Assembly (NCBI GenBank): GCA_041879295.1
Contig: CP047152.1
Coordinates: 2,423,501 to 2,487,500, forward strand
Direction of reading: 5' to 3'
DNA from: Pseudomonas putida
GTDB taxonomy: Bacteria > Pseudomonadota > Gammaproteobacteria > Pseudomonadales > Pseudomonadaceae
DNA: 64,000 nucleotides
The notes beneath the pieces were generated by a model. That model was not told the DNA's origin. It saw only the letters and a list, made by a program, of their open reading frames with translations, and did not search any database. This document shows positions 1-8,381 of this stretch, one piece after another (the first letter of the stretch is position 1; each line of letters begins with the position of its first letter). The position numbers and the translations under genes are program-made.

Positions 1-147
1 TTGTTTGTGCCTGTCAGCCCCCGTGCCGCCCACACAGCGCTCTGTGTCTGCACCCACCCATCGCTCAGGCCCCTACCAAGGAACTAGAAAACTCCGCACT
101 GCGGGCAATTGTTGGCAATCGGGTCGGGACCAAGAATTCCCGACACA

Positions 148-164
148 CCGGGAAATTTTCCCGG
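148..164. promoter_or_regulatory. Palindrome in the pedH upstream region
   Basis: Two 8-bp arms, CCGGGAAA and TTTCCCGG, flank a single T. The palindrome lies 29 bp before the pedH start codon, in the expected leader or promoter zone. It could be an operator or an mRNA hairpin near the ribosome binding site (AAAGG at 181-185). pedH homologues are controlled by the PedS2/PedR2 two-component system, but I cannot say that this is a PedR2 site. Confidence 0.4.
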
Positions 165-193
165 GCACAACAAAAAAACCAAAGGTAGCCGTC

Positions 194-1981
194 ATGACCC
201 GATCCCCACGTCGCCCCTTGTTCGCCGTGAGCCTGGTGCTCAGCGCCATGCTGCTTGCCGGCGCGGCTCACGCCGCTGTCAGCAATGAAGACATCCTCCA
301 GGACCCGAAGAACCCCCAGCAGATCGTGACCAATGGCCTGGGCGTGCAGGGCCAGCGCTACAGCCCGCTGGATATGCTCAATGTCAATAACGTCAAGGAA
401 CTGCGCCCGGTCTGGGCGTTCTCCTTTGGCGGCGAGAAGCAGCGCGGCCAACAGGCCCAGCCGCTGATCAAGGACGGGGTGATGTACCTGACCGGCTCCT
501 ACTCGCGGGTGTTCGCCGTGGACGCCCGCACCGGCAAGAAACTGTGGCAATACGATGCACGTCTGCCGGATGACATCCGCCCCTGCTGCGACGTGATCAA
601 CCGCGGCGTCGCGCTGTACGGCAACCTGGTGTTCTTCGGCACGCTGGACGCCAAGCTGGTGGCCCTGAACAAGGACACCGGCAAGGTGGTCTGGAGCAAG
701 AAGGTCGCCGACCACAAAGAAGGCTACTCCATCAGCGCCGCGCCGATGATTGTCAATGGCAAGTTGATTACAGGCGTTGCCGGCGGCGAGTTCGGCGTGG
801 TGGGCAAGATCCAGGCGTACAACCCGGAGAACGGCGAGCTGCTGTGGATGCGCCCCACCGTGGAAGGGCACATGGGCTATGTGTACAAGGACGGCAAGGC
901 GATCGAGAACGGCATTTCCGGCGGTGAGGCGGGCAAGACCTGGCCTGGCGACCTGTGGAAGACCGGCGGCGCTGCGCCTTGGCTGGGCGGTTACTACGAC
1001 CCGGAAACCAACCTGATCCTGTTCGGTACCGGCAACCCGGCCCCGTGGAACTCGCACCTGCGCCCCGGTGACAACCTGTACTCTTCCTCACGCCTGGCGC
1101 TGAACCCGGACGACGGCACCATCAAGTGGCACTTCCAGAGCACGCCGCATGACGGCTGGGACTTCGACGGCGTCAACGAGCTGATCTCGTTCAACTACAA
1201 GGACGGCGGCAAGGAGGTCAAGGCTGCCGCCACGGCGGACCGCAACGGTTTCTTCTACGTGCTCGATCGTACCAACGGCAAGTTCATCCGCGGCTTCCCG
1301 TTCGTTGACAAGATCACCTGGGCCACGGGCCTGGACAAGGACGGCCGGCCGATCTACAACGACGCCAGCCGCCCGGGCGCACCAGGCAGCGAGGCCAAGG
1401 GCAGCTCGGTGTTCGTCGCCCCGGCCTTCCTCGGCGCCAAGAACTGGATGCCGATGGCCTACAACAAGGACACAGGGCTGTTCTACGTGCCGTCCAACGA
1501 GTGGGGCATGGACATCTGGAACGAAGGCATCGCCTACAAAAAGGGCGCGGCGTTCCTCGGTGCCGGCTTCACCATCAAGCCGCTCAACGAAGACTACATC
1601 GGCGTGCTGCGCGCCATCGACCCGATCAGCGGCAAGGAAGTGTGGCGCCACAAGAACTACGCGCCGCTGTGGGGCGGCGTGCTGACCACCAAGGGCAACC
1701 TGGTGTTCACGGGTACGCCAGAGGGCTTCCTGCAGGCATTCAATGCCAAGACCGGCGACAAGGTCTGGGAATTCCAGACCGGGTCAGGCGTGCTGGGCTC
1801 GCCCATCACCTGGGAAATGGACGGCGAGCAGTACGTTTCGGTGGTCTCCGGCTGGGGCGGCGCGGTGCCGCTGTGGGGTGGCGAAGTGGCCAAACGGGTC
1901 AAGGACTTCAACCAGGGCGGCATGCTCTGGACCTTCAAGTTGCCCAAGCAGTTGCAGCAAACAGCGAGCACCAAGCCCTAA
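194..1981 (+). CDS. pedH: Lanthanide-type PQQ-dependent alcohol dehydrogenase PedH
   Basis: Periplasmic quinoprotein that oxidises primary alcohols and aldehydes with PQQ and passes electrons to a c-type cytochrome. An eight-bladed propeller enzyme of 595 aa is expected, and the chosen ATG gives exactly that length; it follows AAAGG at 181-185. A signal peptide ends near residue 27 (Ala-His-Ala). The adjacent cysteines 131-132 form the vicinal disulfide of this family. The catalytic Asp323 is followed two residues later by Asp325 (Trp-Asp-Phe-Asp). Family knowledge: this second Asp marks lanthanide-dependent enzymes (XoxF, PedH), while calcium enzymes have a small residue there. The neighbours (aldehyde dehydrogenase, pqqA/pqqD, ercA) match the ped region of P. 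putida. Confidence 0.93.
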   Translation: MTRSPRRPLFAVSLVLSAMLLAGAAHAAVSNEDILQDPKNPQQIVTNGLGVQGQRYSPLDMLNVNNVKELRPVWAFSFGGEKQRGQQAQPLIKDGVMYLTGSYSRVFAVDARTGKKLWQYDARLPDDIRPCCDVINRGVALYGNLVFFGTLDAKLVALNKDTGKVVWSKKVADHKEGYSISAAPMIVNGKLITGVAGGEFGVVGKIQAYNPENGELLWMRPTVEGHMGYVYKDGKAIENGISGGEAGKTWPGDLWKTGGAAPWLGGYYDPETNLILFGTGNPAPWNSHLRPGDNLYSSSRLALNPDDGTIKWHFQSTPHDGWDFDGVNELISFNYKDGGKEVKAAATADRNGFFYVLDRTNGKFIRGFPFVDKITWATGLDKDGRPIYNDASRPGAPGSEAKGSSVFVAPAFLGAKNWMPMAYNKDTGLFYVPSNEWGMDIWNEGIAYKKGAAFLGAGFTIKPLNEDYIGVLRAIDPISGKEVWRHKNYAPLWGGVLTTKGNLVFTGTPEGFLQAFNAKTGDKVWEFQTGSGVLGSPITWEMDGEQYVSVVSGWGGAVPLWGGEVAKRVKDFNQGGMLWTFKLPKQLQQTASTKP

Positions 1982-2046
1982 CGCCTGCCTACTGCCGCTT
2001 GCCGCCGCTGATCCGGTGACAAGCGGCCCTACTACCAAATGACGAG

Positions 2047-2087
2047 AGCCCCGCTGCCAACGATGCATTCGCCCGGCACGCGGGGCT
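2047..2087 (+). terminator. Possible terminator after pedH
   Basis: Inverted arms AGCCCCGC (2047-2054) and GCGGGGCT (2080-2087) are separated by 25 bases and followed by TCTT. The loop is long and the T-run short, so it is a weak intrinsic terminator at best. It could leave partial read-through into the aldehyde dehydrogenase gene. Confidence 0.4.
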
Positions 2088-2144
2088 TCTTACCATCGGT
2101 GCATCGCCTGTCGTGGGACAGGCACCGACCCGCAGAGGCTCAGC

Positions 2145-3665
2145 ATGATCTACGCACAACCCGGAACTCCAGGCGCCGTCGTATCCTTCAAACCCCGTTA
2201 TGGCAACTTCATCAATGGCGAGTTCGTGCAGCCGTTGGCTGGCCAGTACTTCACCAACAGCTCGCCGGTCAATGGCCAGCCGATTGCCGAATTCCCGCGC
2301 TCCACGGCCCAGGACGTAGACCGCGCCCTGGACGCCGCGCATGCCGCCGCCGAAGCCTGGGGCAAGACCTCGGTGCAAGACCGCGCCCTGGTACTGCTCA
2401 AAATTGCCGACCGCATCGAACAGAACCTGGAAGTGCTGGCGGTTACCGAAAGCTGGGACAACGGCAAGGCCGTACGCGAAACCTTGAATGCCGACGTGCC
2501 GCTGGCAGCGGACCACTTTCGCTATTTTGCCGGTTGCATCCGTGCCCAGGAAGGTGGCGTAGGTGAGATCAACGAAGGCACCGTGGCTTATCACATCCAC
2601 GAGCCGCTGGGTGTGGTGGGGCAGATCATCCCGTGGAACTTCCCGCTGCTTATGGCCGCCTGGAAGCTCGCCCCGGCCTTGGCCGCTGGCAACTGCGTGG
2701 TGCTCAAGCCCGCGGAGCAGACGCCGCTGTCGATTACCGTCTTTGCCGAACTGATCGCCGACCTGTTGCCGGCAGGCGTACTGAACATCGTCCAGGGCTT
2801 TGGCCGTGAGGCCGGCGAAGCGCTGGCCACCAGCAAGCGCATCGCCAAGATCGCTTTCACCGGGTCCACCCCGGTGGGCTCGCACATCATGAAGTGCGCG
2901 GCCGAGAACATTATCCCGTCCACCGTCGAACTGGGTGGCAAGTCGCCGAACATCTTCTTCGAAGACATCATGCAGGCCGAGCCGGCGTTCATCGAGAAGG
3001 CTGCCGAAGGCCTGGTGCTGGCGTTCTTCAACCAGGGCGAGGTGTGTACCTGCCCGTCACGGGCGCTGATCCAGGAGTCGATCTACGAACCGTTCATGGC
3101 CGAGGTGATGAAGAAGATCGCCAAGATCACCCGCGGCAACCCGCTGGATACCGAAACCATGGTGGGTGCCCAGGCGTCCGAGCAACAGTACGACAAGATC
3201 CTTTCGTACCTGGAGATTGCCCGGGAGGAGGGCGCGCAGTTGCTCACCGGCGGTGGTGCCGAGCGGCTACAGGGTGACCTGGCCAGCGGTTACTACATTC
3301 AGCCAACCCTACTCAAGGGCAACAACAAGATGCGCGTGTTCCAGGAAGAAATCTTCGGGCCGGTGGTGGGCGTGACCACCTTCAAGGACGAAGCCGAAGC
3401 GCTGGCTATCGCCAACGACAGTGAATTCGGCCTGGGCGCCGGCCTGTGGACCCGCGACATCAACCGCGCCTATCGCATGGGACGCCGGATCAAGGCCGGG
3501 CGAGTGTGGACCAACTGCTACCACCTGTACCCGGCGCATGCGGCGTTCGGGGGGTACAAGAAGTCCGGTGTTGGCCGCGAAACCCACAAGATGATGCTCG
3601 ACCACTATCAGCAGACCAAGAACCTGCTGGTGAGCTACGACATCAATCCGCTGGGCTTCTTCTAG
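2145..3665 (+). CDS. pedI: NAD-dependent aldehyde dehydrogenase (AldB/ExaC/PedI type)
   Basis: Cytosolic aldehyde dehydrogenase of 506 aa that oxidises the aldehyde made by PedH-type enzymes to the acid. The N-terminal half holds the NAD-binding fold with the conserved Pro-Trp-Asn-Phe-Pro segment. The catalytic Glu is in Glu-Leu-Gly-Gly-Lys-Ser, and the catalytic Cys is in the Gly-Glu-Val-Cys-Thr-Cys segment. Length and motifs fit the acetaldehyde dehydrogenase group (ExaC, AldB) that accompanies PQQ ethanol oxidation. It lies 163 bp after pedH on the same strand. The product assignment is secure; the symbol rests on the conserved position next to pedH in P. putida. Confidence 0.88.
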
Positions 3666-3674
3666 ACCGCGTCG

Positions 3675-3769
3675 CGGCCTTCGCGGGCTCGCCCGCTCCC
3701 ACAGGTTCACCGCTGGTTCCAGAACCGGTGAAGAACCTGTGGGTGCGGGCGAGCCCGCAAAAGGGCCGG
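3675..3769. repeat. REP-type paired palindrome
   Basis: A long imperfect inverted repeat: GCGGGCTCGCCCGC on the left mirrors GCGGGCGAGCCCGC on the right, with CCCACAGG and CCTGTGGG between them. This is the repetitive extragenic palindrome of the P. putida group; a related copy lies at 9844-9954. It sits just after the aldehyde dehydrogenase stop codon and may stabilise the upstream mRNA or limit transcription into pqqA. Confidence 0.8.
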
Positions 3770-3895
3770 CACATGCATGGCCTACCCGTACCAACGCACC
3801 CCGCAAGCTCGTTCCAAAGTAGCATTCGGTCCGGTCCACCCCCGTGCATTAATGCTTCTACCGGAATCCTCCGGCACAAGAAGAGGACTTGCCCT

Positions 3896-3967
3896 ATGTG
3901 GACTAAACCCGCCTATACCGACCTGCGCATTGGCTTCGAAGTGACGATGTATTTCGCCAACCGTTGA
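3896..3967 (+). CDS. pqqA: PqqA-like PQQ precursor peptide (second copy)
   Basis: A 23-codon gene: start ATG at 3896, SD AGAGGA at 3882-3887, stop TGA at 3965-3967. Its core Glu15-Val-Thr-Met-Tyr19 is the Glu-x-x-x-Tyr motif of PqqA, the peptide whose Glu and Tyr side chains are cross-linked by PqqE to make PQQ. The Met-Trp start and the length also fit PqqA. It lies 51 bp before pqqD. No pqqB, C, E or F is seen in the window, so the main pqq operon is presumably elsewhere and this is an extra copy. Inference: more PQQ precursor when the alcohol oxidation locus is active. Confidence 0.85.
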
Positions 3968-4018
3968 TGACGGCCCGGCCATCGCCACGGTGGCCGGATC
4001 CTCCTGGAGTATGCGCCT

Positions 4019-4291
4019 GTGAACCTGATAGATCGCCAGCAAGCCCTTGCCTTGGGGCGAGGCTTGCGCCTGGACTGGGCGCCACAGAAGGGTTGCCACG
4101 TGCTGTTGTACGCCGGGGGCATCATCGAGCTCAATGCCAGTGCCGGCTGGGTCCTGGAGCTGCTGGACGGCCACAGTACCGTGGCAACGGTCATCGACCG
4201 CCTGGCACAACGCTTCCCCGATGTACCGGAGCTCGAAGAGGACGTGCTGGCATTTTTGGAGGTGGCCCGCGCCAAATCCTGGATAGAATGA
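4019..4291 (+). CDS. pqqD: PqqD peptide chaperone for PQQ synthesis
   Basis: A 90-aa protein of the usual PqqD length. PqqD is a small winged-helix RiPP recognition element that binds PqqA and presents it to the radical SAM enzyme PqqE. Start is GTG, chosen because GGAG lies at 4006-4009 with good spacing; an ATG at 4011 opens only a three-codon frame. The protein shows the family pattern of an N-terminal strand region followed by a segment ending in Glu-Glu-Asp-Val-Leu-Ala-Phe. It pairs with the pqqA-like gene just upstream. A stand-alone second pqqD is known near the ped genes of P. putida. Confidence 0.85.
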   Translation: MNLIDRQQALALGRGLRLDWAPQKGCHVLLYAGGIIELNASAGWVLELLDGHSTVATVIDRLAQRFPDVPELEEDVLAFLEVARAKSWIE

Positions 4292-4380
4292 CCGGTAGCC
4301 CCGCTTTGGTCTGGTTGCTTTCGTGGTGGGATGCTTTACGCTGGCGTTTATCTTCCAGAACAATAAGAACAGGCTTACCG

Positions 4381-5544
4381 ATGAGCCAGAGTTTCAGCCC
4401 CCTTCGCAAGTTCGTATCGCCTGAAATCATCTTTGGTGCCGGCTGCCGGCACAATGTGGCCAATTACGCCAAAACCTTCGGTGCGCGCAAGGTACTGGTG
4501 GTCAGCGACCCTGGCGTGATCGCCGCCGGCTGGGTGGCGGATGTGGAGGCCAGCCTGCAGGCCCAGGGCATCGACTATTGCCTGTACACCGCCGTGTCAC
4601 CCAACCCGCGGGTCGAAGAGGTGATGCTCGGCGCCGAAATCTATCGGCAGAACCACTGTGACGTGATCGTCGCCGTTGGCGGCGGCAGCCCGATGGATTG
4701 CGGCAAGGCCATCGGTATCGTGGTGGCCCATGGACGCAGCATCCTCGAATTCGAAGGCGTGGACATGATCCGCGTGCCCAGCCCGCCGCTGATCCTGATC
4801 CCGACCACCGCCGGCACCTCGGCGGACGTGTCGCAGTTCGTGATCATATCCAACCAGCAGGAACGCATGAAGTTCTCCATCGTCAGCAAGGCGGTGGTGC
4901 CGGACGTGTCGCTGATCGACCCGCAGACCACCCTGAGCATGGACCCGTTCCTGTCGGCCTGCACCGGCATCGATGCGTTGGTGCATGCCATCGAGGCCTT
5001 CGTGTCTACCGGCCACGGGCCGTTGACCGACCCCCATGCGCTGGAAGCCATGCGCCTGATCAATGGCAACCTGGTGGAGATGATCGCCAACCCCACCGAT
5101 ATTGCGCTGCGCGAGAAGATCATGCTCGGCAGCATGCAGGCGGGGCTGGCGTTCTCCAATGCGATCCTGGGCGCAGTGCACGCCATGTCGCACAGCCTGG
5201 GCGGTTTCCTCGACTTGCCCCATGGCTTGTGCAACGCGGTGCTGGTGGAACATGTGGTGGCGTTCAACTACAGCTCGGCGCCGGAGCGTTTCAAGGTGAT
5301 CGCCGAGGTGTTCGGGATCGACTGCCGTGGTCTCAATCACCGGCAGATCTGTGGGCGCCTGGTGGAGCACTTGACTGCCCTGAAACATGCCATTGGCTTC
5401 CATGAAACCCTGGGCCTGCATGGGGTGCGCACGTCCGATATCCCGTTCCTGTCGCAACACGCGATGGACGATCCGTGCATCCTCACCAACCCCCGTGCGT
5501 CGAGCCAGCGTGATGTCGAGGTCGTCTATGGCGAGGCCCTCTGA
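4381..5544 (+). CDS. ercA: Iron-containing alcohol dehydrogenase, ErcA-like
   Basis: Group III Fe-dependent alcohol dehydrogenase of 387 aa. It has the NAD-binding Gly-Gly-Gly-Ser-Pro-Met-Asp motif and the His-rich metal region around His-Ala-Met-Ser-His-Ser-Leu-Gly-Gly and Leu-Pro-His-Gly. The frame is open back to 3964, but the ATG at 4381 gives the normal family length. In P. aeruginosa the homologue ErcA is a regulatory member of the ethanol oxidation hierarchy and lies beside a sensor kinase, as it does here. Its 3' end overlaps the next gene by 17 bp, suggesting translational coupling. True substrate unknown. Confidence 0.85.
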   Translation: MSQSFSPLRKFVSPEIIFGAGCRHNVANYAKTFGARKVLVVSDPGVIAAGWVADVEASLQAQGIDYCLYTAVSPNPRVEEVMLGAEIYRQNHCDVIVAVGGGSPMDCGKAIGIVVAHGRSILEFEGVDMIRVPSPPLILIPTTAGTSADVSQFVIISNQQERMKFSIVSKAVVPDVSLIDPQTTLSMDPFLSACTGIDALVHAIEAFVSTGHGPLTDPHALEAMRLINGNLVEMIANPTDIALREKIMLGSMQAGLAFSNAILGAVHAMSHSLGGFLDLPHGLCNAVLVEHVVAFNYSSAPERFKVIAEVFGIDCRGLNHRQICGRLVEHLTALKHAIGFHETLGLHGVRTSDIPFLSQHAMDDPCILTNPRASSQRDVEVVYGEAL

Positions 5545-7198
5545 CGAGCAGCAGCGGGCGTTGGCCGGGCTGCTGGGGCTGGGTGACCACTCGGCGCGCA
5601 AAAGCCATTATCCGGAGCTGTCCGCCCGCCTGGACGAGCTGGAGGCCGAACGCAACCGTTACAAATGGCTGTTCGAAAACGCCGTGCACGGGATTTTCCA
5701 GGCCAGCCTTCAGGACGGCATGCGCGCCGCCAACCCGGCGCTGGCCCGCATGCTTGGCTACGACGACCCGCAAGCGGTGCTTTTTTCCCTGACTGACCTG
5801 GCCGCCAACCTGTTTGATGGCGGTGCCAAGGAGTTGCAGGCGATCACGGCGGTGCTCGCCCGTGAGCACAGCCTGCACGGCTACGAAACCCGTTTGCGGC
5901 GCAAGGACGGCAGCCATCTCGATGTGCTGATGAACCTGCTGCTAAAACCCGGCCATGAAGGGCTGGTGGAGGGGTTCGTTGCCGACATCACCGAACGCAA
6001 GCTGGCCCAGCAACGCCTGCAACAGCTCAATGACGAACTGGAGCAACGGGTCGCTGCGCGTACCGATGAATTGCTTGAGGCCCGTGATGCCGCCGAAGCC
6101 GCCAACCGCAGCAAGGACAAATACCTCGCTGCCGCCAGCCATGACCTGCTGCAGCCGTTGAACGCCGCGCGCTTGCTGATCTCGACCTTGCGCGAGCGGC
6201 CATTACCAGAGGCCGAGCATGTGCTGGTGGAGCGTACCCACCAGGCCCTGGAGGGCGCGGAAGACCTGCTGACCGACCTGCTGGACATTTCCCGGCTCGA
6301 CCAGGCTGCCGTCAGGCCGGACGTGGCTGTGTACCGCCTGGACGAGGTGTTCGCGCCGCTGGTCTCGGAGTTCAGCTCGGTGGCCGATGCTGCAGGCCTG
6401 AAGCTGCATGCACGCATAGCCGATTACGCCATCAGCACTGACTTGCGGCTGCTGACGCGCATTCTGCGCAACTTCCTCAGCAACGCTTGCCGGTACACCG
6501 ACGAGGGGCGGATCCTGCTCGGGGCGAGGCGCCGCGGCGGCCAGTTGCGGCTGGAGGTGTGGGATACCGGGCGAGGCATCGCGCAGGATCGGCTGCAGGC
6601 CATTTTTCTCGAGTTCAACCAGCTGGACGTTGGCCGTGCTGCCGATCGCAAGGGTGTTGGCCTGGGGCTGGCCATCGTTGAACGGATCGCCAAGATTCTC
6701 GGTTACCGGATCGAAGTGCGCTCGTGGCCGGGGCGTGGCTCGGTGTTCAGCATCGAGGTACCTCTTGGCAAAGAAGTGCCGCTGGCTGTTCATCAGGCTG
6801 TGCCGCTGCCCAGCGCCGGTAATCCGCTGCCGGGCCGCCGCCTGCTGGTGCTGGACAACGAAGTGAGCATACTCGAGAGCATGGGCGCGCTGTTGGGGCA
6901 GTGGGGGTGCGAAGTGGTTACGGCTACCGACCAGGAGGGCGCCTTGCTGGCGTTGCAGGGGCGAGCCCCGGAACTGATCCTGGCCGACTACCACCTGGAC
7001 CATGGCGTGGTGGGTTGCGAGGTGGTGAGGTACCTGCGTGAGCATTTTGCGACTGCCATACCGGCAGTGATCATTACCGCAGACCGCAGCGATCAGTGCC
7101 GGCGTGGCTTGCAGAAGCTAGGGGCGCCGCTACTGAACAAACCTGTGAAACCCGGGAAATTGCGGGCGGTGTTGAGCCAGTTGCTCCTGGTGCATTGA
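5528..7198 (+). CDS. Cytosolic PAS hybrid sensor kinase, ErcS-like
   Basis: A 556-aa hybrid histidine kinase without membrane segments. Order: PAS domain (about 35-155), a short coiled coil, HisKA with phospho-accepting His205 (Ser-His-Asp-Leu-Leu-Gln-Pro-Leu), HATPase with an Asn box and Gly-Val-Gly-Leu-Gly-Leu, then a C-terminal receiver domain with phospho-Asp487 (Ala-Asp-Tyr-His-Leu-Asp). The start ATG lies inside the end of ercA. Position and architecture fit the ErcS/ErcS' kinases that regulate PQQ-dependent alcohol oxidation in Pseudomonas. The PAS domain points to an intracellular redox or ligand signal; the downstream regulator is not in the window. Confidence 0.85.
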   Translation: MARPSDEQQRALAGLLGLGDHSARKSHYPELSARLDELEAERNRYKWLFENAVHGIFQASLQDGMRAANPALARMLGYDDPQAVLFSLTDLAANLFDGGAKELQAITAVLAREHSLHGYETRLRRKDGSHLDVLMNLLLKPGHEGLVEGFVADITERKLAQQRLQQLNDELEQRVAARTDELLEARDAAEAANRSKDKYLAAASHDLLQPLNAARLLISTLRERPLPEAEHVLVERTHQALEGAEDLLTDLLDISRLDQAAVRPDVAVYRLDEVFAPLVSEFSSVADAAGLKLHARIADYAISTDLRLLTRILRNFLSNACRYTDEGRILLGARRRGGQLRLEVWDTGRGIAQDRLQAIFLEFNQLDVGRAADRKGVGLGLAIVERIAKILGYRIEVRSWPGRGSVFSIEVPLGKEVPLAVHQAVPLPSAGNPLPGRRLLVLDNEVSILESMGALLGQWGCEVVTATDQEGALLALQGRAPELILADYHLDHGVVGCEVVRYLREHFATAIPAVIITADRSDQCRRGLQKLGAPLLNKPVKPGKLRAVLSQLLLVH

Positions 7199-7302
7199 CC
7201 GGGTAGTCGTTCACCAGTCGGCGAAATAGAGCACTTAAATGGCCTGTCGCGAAGTTTGGATCCACGGGCCTTTAAAACTTACCATTCGGTCAGCTTGCAA
7301 GC

Positions 7303-7318
7303 AGTTAGTAAACTAACT
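7303..7318. repeat. Short inverted repeat in the non-coding gap
   Basis: AGTTAGT and ACTAACT arms separated by AA. It could be a regulator half-site pair or part of a promoter region. Function not known. Confidence 0.45.
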
Positions 7319-7531
7319 AATACGACTTTAAATACCGCTGGTCGGTGCTTTTGCTCAAGAAATGAACGATTTACCCGTGGGTCGCTCATATTTGCCAGCA
7401 AGTGTGTGCTTCAAGCAGCGCACTTCGCACCTCTCCCCAGAACGTAATGGACGTTCAACTTGATCTGAATCGCAGGGATGCACACGGGGCATTTTTACCT
7501 CTGACGATGGAGTAACGCCATGCCCAACCGA

Positions 7532-7548
7532 GGCTCAACGGTTGAGCC
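7532..7548. repeat. 17-bp palindrome GGCTCAAC-G-GTTGAGCC
   Basis: Perfect dyad around a single central base, about 180 bp before the membrane protein start. The geometry suits a dimeric repressor or a small hairpin. No regulator gene is adjacent, so no assignment is made. Confidence 0.5.
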
Positions 7549-7724
7549 ACTGTGTGCAATTGAGTAACCATTCGATGTTTCAATTAACGATATGAATTTG
7601 GTCTTCCTAGTGCGATCAAGTCGTACGCATGTTCGTTGCAAGGCCATCTAGCGCTGATGCATTACGTGGAGAATTCGACGTGGAGTTTAATACAATTATT
7701 AGCCTGTTCGGGCAGAAAGAATCC

Positions 7725-8339
7725 ATGGAACTGGTGCGGCTGTCGGTCATTTATGTTCATTTACTGGCCTGTTGTATCGCCATCGGCCTGGTCTTTACCA
7801 GCGATGCCGAGATGGTCAGGGCCTTGTTGAAGGGGCATCAACAGGCCAGCCATGACGGTAAGCACATGGCGCGATTGCAGGCGTCCGTTGCCAATGCCTT
7901 GATATTCTTGTGGCTTACCGGTGCTGCGGTCATTGGTATCGATTATCTTGAAAAGGGCATGAGTTATTTCGCCAATCCCAAACTTCACGCAAAAGTCATT
8001 ATTGTCTTGCTCCTGACCTTTAATGGCATGTTGTTGCATCGTTATGTATTACCTGCCTTGCTCAAGGCCGGTTCTTTGCTTGACCTGAATATAGGCGTGC
8101 GGATGTTTGCGCTGTTTTCTGGTGCACTGTCAGGTGTTTCCTGGTTATATGCAGCGATGCTGGGCGTCGGTCGGCCACTGGCCTGGAAGTATTCGCTGAC
8201 CGAGTTGCTGTTGGCCTATCCGGTGATGATCCTGCTTGGCTTTGCCCTGATGGCCGCACTGACCCAGTGGGCGCGAAAACGCAATATGGTCAAAGCGACG
8301 CCAGCACCTGTGTGGCCGCTGGCGGGCATTCCTTGCTGA
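7725..8339 (+). CDS. Uncharacterised multi-pass membrane protein
   Basis: A 204-aa protein with about five hydrophobic segments. The first starts directly after Met-Glu-Leu-Val-Arg and carries His and Cys residues (Tyr-Val-His-Leu-Leu-Ala-Cys-Cys); the last ends in Arg-Lys-Arg, giving an inner-membrane layout. I prefer the ATG at 7725 because the extra residues from 7629 are hydrophilic and unlike a membrane protein N-terminus. I do not recognise the family. A conserved His in segment one and another after segment three (Leu-Leu-His-Arg) would permit haem or metal binding, but that is speculation. Confidence 0.7.
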   Translation: MELVRLSVIYVHLLACCIAIGLVFTSDAEMVRALLKGHQQASHDGKHMARLQASVANALIFLWLTGAAVIGIDYLEKGMSYFANPKLHAKVIIVLLLTFNGMLLHRYVLPALLKAGSLLDLNIGVRMFALFSGALSGVSWLYAAMLGVGRPLAWKYSLTELLLAYPVMILLGFALMAALTQWARKRNMVKATPAPVWPLAGIPC

Positions 8340-8381
8340 TGGCCTGAAGCACTGCAACGGCGCTGCGAACCGGCGCTTCGG

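Larger units (their letters stand above)
7199..7724. other. Long non-coding gap before a membrane protein gene
   Basis: About 525 bp with lower GC than its flanks and no convincing gene. Two small palindromes are visible (7303-7318 and 7532-7548). The 63-codon frame at 7256-7447 lacks a ribosome binding site and homologue-like features. The membrane protein's frame extends back to 7629, but the ATG at 7725 is the more likely start. Confidence 0.6.

Noticed and set aside
65..1057. Long minus-strand frame opposite pedH
   Set aside because: Shadow of a GC-rich gene; no SD or family pattern, while the plus-strand reading is a clear PQQ dehydrogenase.
3964..4380. N-terminal extension of the iron alcohol dehydrogenase
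   Set aside because: The open frame overlaps pqqD and lacks homology-like sequence; the ATG at 4381 gives the usual length.
7256..7447. 63-codon frame in the non-coding gap
   Set aside because: No SD and no plausible protein features.
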